This document shows positions 48,424 through 56,154 of a stretch of 64,000 bases of DNA, piece after piece. The stretch is from Paraoerskovia sediminicola (GTDB lineage Bacteria; Actinomycetota; Actinomycetes; Actinomycetales; Cellulomonadaceae): positions 744,001-808,000 of the forward strand of contig NZ_AP027729.1 in NCBI RefSeq assembly GCF_030296575.1, given 5' to 3'. The notes below the pieces were generated by a model. That model was given only the letters and a program-made list of their open reading frames with translations. It was not told where the DNA came from and did not search any database. A program made the position numbers and the translations under genes. Each line of letters starts with the position of its first letter. Within the stretch, counting starts at the first letter, position 1.

Positions 48424-49692
48424 GTGCCCACACAACCCGACGACGACGAGATCGAGCTGATCCGCCGCTCCGGCGTCGCCCTGCGCGCCGGCCGCCTGAG
48501 CCTGTCGGCCGGGACGGGCTCCTACCGGGTCAAGGCCTCCATGTCGCGGGTCGCGCGCGCCGTCGGCATCGACCGGCACACGGCGCACGTGACGCTCACG
48601 GAGATCACGGCGACCTCCCACCAGGGGCCGAGCTTCCGCACCGAGGTCACCGAGGTCCGCACGGTGGGCGTGAACACCGACCGGCTCAACGAGCTCGAAC
48701 GCCTCGCCCAGCGCCTCGAGGAGCGCGGCCACGCGTCGACCGTCGACGAGGTCGCGCACGAGCTCGACCGCATCCAGAACAAGCCCCCGCTGTACCCCGT
48801 CGCGCTGAACGCGCTGTGGGCCGCGATGGCGTGCGCCGGCTTCGCGTTCCTCAACAACGGCGGCTGGCTCGAGGTCGTCGGCGTGTTCTTCGGCGCAGGG
48901 TTCGGCCAGGCCCTGCGCCGCGTGCTGATCCACCGCGGCTGGAACCAGTTCGGCGTCACGATGTACGCCGCCACCCTGGCGTGCCTGACGTACGTCGTGT
49001 TCCTCCTGGCGGCCCAGGGGCTCGGCGCCGACGCCGCGAGCCACGAGGCCGGCTACACGTCCGCCGTCCTGTTCCTCATCCCCGGGTTCCCCCTGGTCAC
49101 GGGGGCGCTCGACCTGGCCAAGCTCGACTTCTCCGCCGGCGTCGCGCGCCTCACCTACGCGTTGATGATCCTCACGTCGGCGGCGCTCGCGGTGTGGGCC
49201 GTCTCCGGGGTGGCGGGCCTCGACCCGGTCCCGAGCGACCCGCTCCCCCTGAGCACGGGCGTGCTCTGGGGCCTGCGGATCCTCGCCAGCTTCGTCGCCG
49301 CCCTCGGCTTCGCCCTGATGTTCAACAGCCCGTGGCGCATGGCGCTCGCGGCAGGGTGGATCGGGGCGGTCGCGAACGCCGTCCGACTCGCGCTCGTCGA
49401 CGGCCACCTGCCCGTCCAGGCCGCCGCGGCGATCGCCGCGCTGCTGGTGGGGCTGATCACGGCGTACGTCGCCCCACGCCTGAACTTCCCCCGGATCACC
49501 ACGTCCGTGCCCGCCGTCGTCATCATGATCCCGGGCTCCGCCGCCTACCGGGCGATCTTCCACCTCTCCAACGGGGAGACGACGGAGGCCCTCGCCTACG
49601 GCGTCGAGGCGGGCCTGGTGATCGCGGCGCTCGCGATCGGCCTCGCCTTCGCGCGCATGCTCACCGACAAGGAGTGGGCGTTCGAGCGATAG
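48424..49692 (+). CDS. threonine/serine exporter (ThrE) family protein
   Basis: This is a 422-residue membrane protein with the ThrE architecture. The cytoplasmic N-terminal domain carries the RAGRLSLSAGTGSYRVKASMSRVARAVGI region and an EVTEVRTVGVNTDRLNEL segment. Ten predicted helices follow in two blocks. The signature HRGWNQFGVTMYAATLA and the C-terminal VPAVVIMIPGSAAYRAIFH agree with the family. It probably exports threonine, serine or related amino acids. I use the GTG at 48424, with CAGAAT six bases upstream as a leaderless -10. The frame is open back to an ATG at 48361. Confidence 0.85.
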   Translation: MPTQPDDDEIELIRRSGVALRAGRLSLSAGTGSYRVKASMSRVARAVGIDRHTAHVTLTEITATSHQGPSFRTEVTEVRTVGVNTDRLNELERLAQRLEERGHASTVDEVAHELDRIQNKPPLYPVALNALWAAMACAGFAFLNNGGWLEVVGVFFGAGFGQALRRVLIHRGWNQFGVTMYAATLACLTYVVFLLAAQGLGADAASHEAGYTSAVLFLIPGFPLVTGALDLAKLDFSAGVARLTYALMILTSAALAVWAVSGVAGLDPVPSDPLPLSTGVLWGLRILASFVAALGFALMFNSPWRMALAAGWIGAVANAVRLALVDGHLPVQAAAAIAALLVGLITAYVAPRLNFPRITTSVPAVVIMIPGSAAYRAIFHLSNGETTEALAYGVEAGLVIAALAIGLAFARMLTDKEWAFER

Positions 49693-49693
49693 C

Positions 49694-50635
49694 TCAGGCC
49701 GTGACGCCGATGCGCCGCGGCAGCCCGGCCTCGAGCGCGAACCGGGGCCGGTGGGCGCCGGCGGGCCGCTCGCCCCGCACCGCCTGCGCGACGACGTCCG
49801 GCTCGATCAGCGGGAACAGGTGCCCGTGGCGGCGGAACGCCCACACGTCCGCGCCCGACCGGACCGCGAGGTCCCGCTGGTCCCGCAGGAACGACGTGCC
49901 CGCGAGCGCCTGCATCGCGACGAGGTGCAGCGGCGGTCGAACGAGGCCCGTGAGCCGGTCGGGGCTCTGCGCCCACAGCTCGCCGACCGCACGCTCGTGC
50001 GCCCAGCTGTGCGTGAACTGCCCCCAGAGCCCCGGCCACTGGGCGACGTCGCCGTACCTGGCCCGCACCTCGTCGTCCGACATCGTGTCCGCGACGCCGC
50101 CCACGGTGCGGAAGCCGAGCTGGCGCGCGGCGCCGCCGACGACGTCGGGCGCCCCCTCGGGGATCGCCCACCGCGCGAACCGGTCCAGGTGCCCGTCCGG
50201 GTGGAGCACCGGGTAGTTCTTGCCGAACGGCGTGGTCGGGTCGAGCATCACGAGGTCGGCCACCTCGTCGGGGTGGCGCAGCGTCCACTCGAGCGCGGTC
50301 AGACCGCCGGCCGAGTGGCCGATCACCCCGAGCCGCTCGCCGTCGCGGATACCGAGCTCACGGCGGATGGCGTGGACCGGGCCCGTGATCGGCACGTTCC
50401 AGGCGTCGAGCACCCTGACCTGGTCGGCGATCCCGTCCCGGCGCAGGACCTCGACGAGCTGGTCGTAGTCGGACGGCGCGAGGGCCAGTCCGGGCAGGAT
50501 CACCCAGCTCGTCGGCAGGTCGGGCGACGACTGTGGAGACGGCTCGGGCGACGACTGTGGTGAGAGGTCGGGTGACGACTGAGGTGGGAGGTCGGGTGAC
50601 GACTGTGGTCGGCCGGTAGCGGCGGCGTCGGTCAT
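49694..50635 (-). CDS. alpha/beta hydrolase with N-terminal PQSSPDL repeats
   Basis: This is a 313-residue hydrolase. The nucleophile is Ser in GHSAGG near residue 106. Asp in MLDPTTPF and the terminal His in RRHGHLFPL complete a plausible set. The first 42 residues are not hydrolase-like. They are four copies of an eight-residue unit, PQSSPDLx, encoded by a 24-base tandem repeat. The substrate is unknown. It is convergent with the ThrE-like gene, separated by a single base, and divergent from the aminopeptidase gene. Confidence 0.82.
   Translation of the reverse strand: MTDAAATGRPQSSPDLPPQSSPDLSPQSSPEPSPQSSPDLPTSWVILPGLALAPSDYDQLVEVLRRDGIADQVRVLDAWNVPITGPVHAIRRELGIRDGERLGVIGHSAGGLTALEWTLRHPDEVADLVMLDPTTPFGKNYPVLHPDGHLDRFARWAIPEGAPDVVGGAARQLGFRTVGGVADTMSDDEVRARYGDVAQWPGLWGQFTHSWAHERAVGELWAQSPDRLTGLVRPPLHLVAMQALAGTSFLRDQRDLAVRSGADVWAFRRHGHLFPLIEPDVVAQAVRGERPAGAHRPRFALEAGLPRRIGVTA
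50513..50608. repeat. 24-base tandem repeat, four copies, coding
   Basis: Four 24-base units (boundaries 50513, 50537, 50561, 50585) share GTCGGGYGACGACTG. They encode PQSSPDLx on the minus strand near the start of the hydrolase gene. The unit is a multiple of three, so changes in copy number keep the frame. Confidence 0.92.
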
Positions 50636-50773
50636 GGTCCTGAAACTACCCCCGCCCGGCCGAACCGGGGGTCATGTTCGATCCTGGCCTCGGGACCGCG
50701 CCGAACCACCGGTTCGAGAGGACCGAAGCACCGGTTCGGCGGAGGTGGGAGCCCGGGTGGCAGGATCGACCGC

Positions 50774-52357
50774 ATGACCGACACGCCTGTCACCCCGACC
50801 TCGCAGACCGCGCAGACCACGCAGACCACGCACGCCGCGTCCCCGCACGACCCGCAGCCCCCGGACGTCGCGCACGCTTCGCAGACCCGGACCTCGCCGG
50901 CCACGGCTGCCCCGGCGGACGCGACGGCCAGGGCGCACGAGCACGTCGCCGACCTCGCCCGGTTCGTCCAGGCCTCCCCGTCGTCGTTCCACGCGGCGCA
51001 GGAGGTCGCCCGGCGCGCCGAGGCAGCAGGGTTCGTGCGGCTGGACGAGGCCGACGCCTGGCCGGCGAACCGGCCCGCAGAGCAGGGCGCGTCCGGCGGG
51101 TCCGGTCGCACCGAGGGGTCGGACGCCGTCCCGGACCCCGTGGACGTCGGCGCACCCGGGCGCTACGTCGTCGTCCGCGACGGCGCGGTCGTCGCGTGGG
51201 TCGTGCCCCCGGGTGCGACGCCCACGACAGGGTTCACGATCCTCGGCGCGCACACGGACTCCCCCGGCTTCAAGCTCAAGCCTCGGCCGACGACCGGGCG
51301 CGCAGGCTGGTGGCAGGCGGGCGTCGAGGTCTACGGCGGACCGCTCCTGAACTCGTGGCTCGACCGTGAGCTGGAGCTCGCGGGCCGCGTGGTCGTGCGC
51401 ACCACCGACGACGAGCAGGGCACCGAGCGCACCGCAGACGCCGGCACCGGCACAGGCACAGGCACCAAGGAGCACCTGGTCCGCACCGGCCCGCTGCTGC
51501 GCCTGCCGCAGCTCGCGATCCACCTGGACCGGGGCGTCAACGACGGCCTGACCCTGGACAAGCAGAAGCACACGCAGCCCGTCTGGGGTCTCGGCGACCT
51601 GGCGGAGGCCGATCTCGTCGCCGAGCTCGCCGCGACCGTCGGCGCCACGGGGGCCGACGTGCTCGGCTACGACGTCACCGTCGCCGACACCCAGGAGCCG
51701 CGGACGTTCGGCGCCGGCCAGGGGCTCTTCGCCTCCGGGCGGCTCGACAACCTCCTGTCGGTCCACGCCGGTCTCGTCGCGCTGCTGGAGCATGCCGAGC
51801 ACGTCGCGGCCGGCAGCGAGGGCGCCCCGCGGGTCGCCGTGCTCGCCGCGTTCGACCACGAGGAGATCGGCAGCGCGAGCCGCTCCGGCGCCGCCGGACC
51901 GTTCCTGGAGGACGTGCTGAACCGCGTGAGCGCCGGGCTGGGCGCGAGCACGGAGGACCGTGCCCGCGCGCTGGCCGCCTCGCTCTGCGTCTCGAGCGAC
52001 GTGGGGCACTCGGTCCACCCCAACTACACCGAGCGCCACGACCCGGCGAACCAGCCCCTCGCGGGGCAGGGGCCGATCCTCAAGATCAACGCCAACCAGC
52101 GCTACGCGACGGACGCGGTCGGCGCGGCGGCCTGGGCGGCCGCGTGCGCGACGGCGGGCGTGCCGTCGCAGGAGTTCGTCTCGAACAACGCCCTGCCGTG
52201 CGGCTCGACGATCGGCCCGATCACCGCGACGCGGCTCGGGATCCGCACGGTCGACGTCGGCGTGCCGATCCTGTCGATGCACTCCGCGCGCGAGATGTGC
52301 GCGGTCGAGGACCCCTGGTACCTGTCGCGGGCCGTCCGCGCGGCCTTCGCCGGCTGA
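50774..52357 (+). CDS. M18 family metallo-aminopeptidase
   Basis: This is a 527-residue di-zinc aminopeptidase of the ApeB/aspartyl aminopeptidase family. Metal and catalytic residues are seen in GAHTDSPGFKLK (His, Asp), SGRLDNLLS (Asp), FDHEEIGS (Glu-Glu), SSDVGHSVHPNY and LSMHSAREM (His). The N-terminal 50 residues are a Thr/Gln/Ala/Pro-rich tail not found in most relatives, and a GTGTGTG stretch interrupts the fold near residue 225. A start further inside the frame is possible. It is followed three bases later by the mycothiol-dependent isomerase-family gene. Confidence 0.93.
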   Translation: MTDTPVTPTSQTAQTTQTTHAASPHDPQPPDVAHASQTRTSPATAAPADATARAHEHVADLARFVQASPSSFHAAQEVARRAEAAGFVRLDEADAWPANRPAEQGASGGSGRTEGSDAVPDPVDVGAPGRYVVVRDGAVVAWVVPPGATPTTGFTILGAHTDSPGFKLKPRPTTGRAGWWQAGVEVYGGPLLNSWLDRELELAGRVVVRTTDDEQGTERTADAGTGTGTGTKEHLVRTGPLLRLPQLAIHLDRGVNDGLTLDKQKHTQPVWGLGDLAEADLVAELAATVGATGADVLGYDVTVADTQEPRTFGAGQGLFASGRLDNLLSVHAGLVALLEHAEHVAAGSEGAPRVAVLAAFDHEEIGSASRSGAAGPFLEDVLNRVSAGLGASTEDRARALAASLCVSSDVGHSVHPNYTERHDPANQPLAGQGPILKINANQRYATDAVGAAAWAAACATAGVPSQEFVSNNALPCGSTIGPITATRLGIRTVDVGVPILSMHSAREMCAVEDPWYLSRAVRAAFAG

Positions 52358-52359
52358 CC

Positions 52360-53037
52360 GTGCGCGCCACCTCGGCCGCGCTCTGGGAGACCGTCCACGC
52401 GGAGCGACGACATCTCGTGGCGGACCTCGCAGGTCTGGACGAGGACGAGTGGGCCACGCCGTCCCTGTGCCCGGGGTGGGACGTCCACGACGTCGTCGCG
52501 CACCTGGTCGACACGGCTCGCACCGGTCGCCTGGCCTTCGTCCGCGAGATGCTGCGAGCACGACTGGACTTCGACCGCGCGAACGAGACCGGGATCGCCC
52601 GGGAGCGGCGGGAGGATCCCCGCGAGACCGTCGCCGCGCTCCAATCGGTCGCCGACCTGACCCGGACGCCGCCGGCGAACCTCGCGACGCGCCTGGTCGA
52701 GGCGATCGTGCACGGCGAGGACGTCCGACGGCCGCTGGGCATCGTCCGCCGCTACCCCGAGGCCGCGGTCGCCCAGGCGCTCGGGTACCAGCGGCGCACA
52801 GCGGTGTCGTTCGGCGGAGGGCGCGAACGGGCCGCGGGCCTTCGGCTCGTCGACCGGACGACGGGGGCGACGTGGTTCGACGGCACGGGCGCGGGCCTGT
52901 CCGTCGAGGCCGACGCGCTCGACCTCCTGCTCGCGGTGTCAGGCCGCCCGGTCGCGCCGGAGCGCCTCGAGGGGCCCGGGGCCTCTCACCTCGTGCGGGC
53001 GTCGCCCTCGGGCCGGGACGACCCCGAACAGCGGTGA
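52360..53037 (+). CDS. mycothiol-dependent maleylpyruvate isomerase-family protein
   Basis: This is a 225-residue protein with the DinB-like four-helix N-terminal domain (ALWETVHAERRHLVADLAGLDEDEWATPSLCPGWDVHDVVAHLVDTA). The segment PSLCPGWDVHDVVAHL carries the metal-binding His of the family. Members use mycothiol as cofactor for isomerisation or detoxification. The exact reaction is unknown. The GTG at 52360 follows the aminopeptidase stop by two bases, so the two are cotranscribed. The presence of a mycothiol enzyme supports the actinobacterial origin. Confidence 0.85.
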   Translation: MRATSAALWETVHAERRHLVADLAGLDEDEWATPSLCPGWDVHDVVAHLVDTARTGRLAFVREMLRARLDFDRANETGIARERREDPRETVAALQSVADLTRTPPANLATRLVEAIVHGEDVRRPLGIVRRYPEAAVAQALGYQRRTAVSFGGGRERAAGLRLVDRTTGATWFDGTGAGLSVEADALDLLLAVSGRPVAPERLEGPGASHLVRASPSGRDDPEQR

Positions 53038-53103
53038 GGCGACCCGCGAGGCCTGACGCGCGAACGCCACCTTTGGGCTCCTGCCTGCACGGCCGCGGTT
53101 CCG

Positions 53104-53175
53104 CTGGTCCTCGGCGAGCGCGAACCTCTGGTCCTCGGCGAGCGCGAACCTCTAGTCCTCGGCGAGCGCGATCCG
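53104..53175. repeat. 24-base tandem repeat duplicating the 3' end of hemD
   Basis: Two identical units of 24 bases (53104-53127 and 53128-53151, CTGGTCCTCGGCGAGCGCGA plus ACCT) lie next to a third, diverged unit (53152-53175). The third unit is the end of the hemD coding sequence. On the minus strand the extra units would read RFALAEDQ in frame, beyond the stop. Confidence 0.93.
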
Positions 53176-54301
53176 GTAGCCGCGCTTGACGACGGTCTTG
53201 ACGAGCGCGCGGTCGCCGACGGCCTCCCGCAGCCGCGCGACCGCGACCTCTGCGGCGTGCGGGTCGCTGGACGCCCCCGGGAGGGCCTCGAGCACGTCGT
53301 CGCGGCTCACGACGTCGCCCTCGGCGGCCGCGAGGACCCGCAGGACCTCGAGCCCGCTCGGTGAGAGGGGAGCACGCGCCCGTCCAGCACGGCGACGCGG
53401 GAGCGGATCTGCAGGCGCCCGGCCACCGTGCTGAGCGCGACCGTGTCGGCGTGCTCGTAGTGGGCCACGAGCGTGCGCACGAGCGCCCCGAGCCGGCCGC
53501 GCTCGGGCTGGAGCGTCGTGACGCCCCGGTGCTCGAGCGGCTTGGCGGTGATGGGTCCGACGGCCGCGGCGACCATCGCGCCCGAGCGGAAGCGTCCGAC
53601 GACGGACCGGAGCAGCCCTTGCTCCTCGACCGCGCGCATCCATGCCTCGGCGCCGGGCGCGGACGTGAAGACCACGGCGTCGATCTCACCGGTCGCGGCG
53701 GCCTCGACCGAGGTCGAGAGCGCGACCGGGTCCGGCGGTGGGCCCCAGCGGTAGACGACCAGGCTCGAGACCTGGGCGCCCCCTCGGCGAAGACGACGTC
53801 GAGCCCGTCGGCCCCGGCGCCGTGGTGCTGGACGGCGATCTTGAGCCCGCGCACCCCCTCACCGAGCAGGACGTCGGCGATCTCCCCGGAGGTCTCGGAC
53901 TCCGCGACCCAGTCGGCGGTCAGCCCGGCCGCCTGGATGGCGCCTCGCGCCTTGGGTCCGCGGGCGACGATCCGGGAGGCGTCGAGCACCTCGAGCAGCG
54001 GGTCGGCGAGCCCGTGGGCGTCGGCGGCCTCGACCCACGCGCGGAACCCGATGCCCGTGGTGACCACGACGACGTCGGGCGGATCCTCGATGAGCGCCCT
54101 GGTGCCCTCGATCAGCGCGACGTCGTCGACGTGCGGCACCATGCTCAGGGCGGGCGCGTGCACCGTGTCCGCGCCACGGCGCTCCAGGGCCGAGCGCAGC
54201 TCTGCGGAGCGCCGGTCGGCGGTCACGAGGACGGTGCAGCCGGCCATCACCTGGCCGAGCGCGGGTGCTACGGGTCGAGCGGCCGTCCGATCCTCAGCCA
54301 C
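53152..54301 (-). CDS. hemD: uroporphyrinogen-III synthase fused to a winged-helix DNA-binding domain, two apparent frameshifts
   Basis: This is a protein of about 384 residues. The first 270 are HemD-like (TADRRSAELRSALERRGADTVHAPALSM, VVVTTGIGFRAWVEAA, GLKIAVQHHGAGADGLDVVFAEGGAQVS, VVFTSAPGAEAWM). They would cyclise hydroxymethylbilane to uroporphyrinogen III for sirohaem. The C-terminal 90 residues are an OmpR-type winged helix (PLSPSGLEVLRVLAAAEGDVVSRDDVLEALPG, AEVAVARLREAV, KRGYRIAL). Such fusions are known, for example Rv0260c. Breaks at 53779-53783 (C run) and 53367-53370 (G run) are each repaired by one base. The GTG overlaps the end of cysG. It closes the nitrate operon. Confidence 0.85.
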
Positions 54302-55639
54302 GCACACCCTCCAGCAGGTCGTCGGCAGCGACGTCACCGATGACGATCACGGCCGGCGAGCGCACGCCGACGTTCTCGGCCGTGCGCACCACCGCGTCCA
54401 GCCGGGACCGCGTGACACGCTGCTGCGGCGTCGAGCCGTTCTCGACGACCGCCACGGGGGTGTCGGGTGCGGCACCCGAGGCGACGAGCTGCCCGACGAT
54501 GGTGCCGAGCACCGAGACCCCCATGAGGATCACCAGGGTAGCCGCCCGGTCGCGCACGCAGGCCAGCGAGGCCGCGTCCAGCCCTTCGTGGCCGCTCGTG
54601 ACGTGGAACGAGGCGACCGTGCCGCGGTGGGTCACGGGGATGCCCGCGAGCGCCGGGACCGAGAGCGAGCTGCTGATGCCGGGCACGACCTCGACGGGGA
54701 CCCCCGCCTCGCGGCACGCGACGACCTCCTCGCCGCCGCGGCCGAACACGAACGGGTCGCCGCCCTTGAGACGCACGACGCGGCGTCCGCGCTGGGCCTG
54801 CTCGACGAGGATCGCGTTGATCTCGTGCTGCGGCACCGCGTGGTTGCCGGGCACCTTGCCGACGTCGATGACCTCGACGCCGGCGGCGAGCTGGTCCAGG
54901 ACCTCGGTCGGCCCGAGGCGGTCGGCGACCACCACGTCGGCCTCGGCGAGCTCGCGGCGCCCGCGCACGGTCAGCAGGTCGACCGCTCCGGGGCCGCCGC
55001 CGACGAGCACGACGCGGCCGGGGCCGGGGCGGTGGCGGCGCTGATCGGCCTCGCCGGAGCGCAGCAGCTCGGCGATCGCGTCGCGCACGGCGACCGTGCG
55101 CCGCGGGTCCGGCGTGCGCCGGGTTCCTGCAGAGGGCCGGGTCGCAGCCGCCGGCTCGTGCGCGGCGCGGGTCGCCGATCCTTGACCGGAGGGCTCCGGG
55201 AGGCCGTCGATGCCTGCGTCGTGGGCCCGCACGTCGGTGACGACGCCCACCAGAACGTCGCCGCTGCGGGTCGTCGCCGGGGTCCGGGCGCTGCCCTGGT
55301 CGGCGGCGCCCGCGTTCACGCAGAACAGCCGCCGTGCGTCGGCCCAGCGGACGAGATCGGCGTTCGTCGCGGAGTCGTCGGTCGCCGCGTGCACGAGCCA
55401 CGCGCCGTCGAGGTCGTCGGCGCGGACCTCGCGCTGCGCCCAGGTGACGCGTCCACCGGCGACCGACCGGACGTCGTCCGACGCGAGCAGGTCGACCATG
55501 TCCTCGCACACCCACGGTGCGACGACGCGCACCAGGGCGCCGTCGTCGACCAGCGCGGCTGCACGCCGCGCGGCGACCGGGCCTCCCCGGCGACGAGCAC
55601 CGGGCGACCGGCGACCTCGACGCCGAGGAGCGTCGTCAC
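54294..55639 (-). CDS. cysG: sirohaem synthase-like uroporphyrinogen-III C-methyltransferase with CysG N-domain, one apparent frameshift
   Basis: This is a protein of about 449 residues. The N-terminal part (LVAGGGPVAARRAAALVDDGALVRVVAPWV) is the NAD-binding precorrin-2 dehydrogenase domain. The C-terminal part is the methyltransferase (VVLVGGGPGAVDLLTVRG, VVADRLGPTEVLDQL, VVRLKGGDPFVFGRGGEE, VPGISSSLSVPALAGIPVTHRG). It turns uroporphyrinogen III into precorrin-2 and on toward sirohaem, the cofactor of NirB. The first 20 residues are joined by adding one base to the plus-strand C run 55585-55588. The GTG overlaps the nirD stop (GTGA). Confidence 0.9.
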
Positions 55640-56154
55640 TTCACGTCCTGCGCCGCGTCGTCCGCCACCGCGGGAGCGTCCGGACCGTCGGCGGCGCCGC
55701 CGGACCCGGCCGGGTCGAGCACGACGTCCGGCAGCACGGCGGGTCGCGCCACGGGCTCGACGAGCACGACGCCGTCGCGCACCTCGACCGGGTGCACGCG
55801 CAGCCGCGGCTCGTGCCCGGCGACCGGCTCGTACCCGGCGCGCTCAAGGCACTCCCCGGTGTGCAGCGAGTACACCTGCTTGTACATGGGGCCGGCGACC
55901 GTGGGCTCGCCCGAGCGGGTGCCCACGATGCCCCGGGACATCACGTTCGCCCCGCTGAACGGGTCGACCTGCTGCACGGCGTGGACCGACCCGTCCGCGA
56001 GCCTGAAGAGCGCCACCTGCACCGTGCCCAGCAGCGCAGCAGCACCGCGCTCGACCGGGAGGTCCCGGGCGAGGCACACGCGCACGGCGGCGTCGGTGAT
56101 GCCGCTCGTGCGGCTCCCGGGGGTCGCGTGCTGAGCTGTCGTCTCGGCGCTCAT
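55636..56154 (-). CDS. nirD: assimilatory nitrite reductase small subunit
   Basis: This is a 172-residue Rieske-like-fold protein. The segments CLARDLPVERGAAALL, ALFRLADGSVHAVQQVDPFSGANVMSRGIVG and GPMYKQVYSLHTGECLE match NirD. As in other NirD proteins, the Rieske Cys/His ligands are absent. It forms the NADH-nitrite reductase with NirB. The C-terminal 45 residues are an Ala/Asp/Pro-rich extension. The ATG overlaps the nirB stop (ATGA). Confidence 0.92.
   Translation of the reverse strand: MSAETTAQHATPGSRTSGITDAAVRVCLARDLPVERGAAALLGTVQVALFRLADGSVHAVQQVDPFSGANVMSRGIVGTRSGEPTVAGPMYKQVYSLHTGECLERAGYEPVAGHEPRLRVHPVEVRDGVVLVEPVARPAVLPDVVLDPAGSGGAADGPDAPAVADDAAQDVK

Noticed and set aside
50672-54337. 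1221-codon minus-strand frame across hemD and the aminopeptidase region
   Set aside because: Only the first 190 codons are real (hemD). After the missing base at 53779 the frame wanders through antisense sequence of two plus-strand genes.
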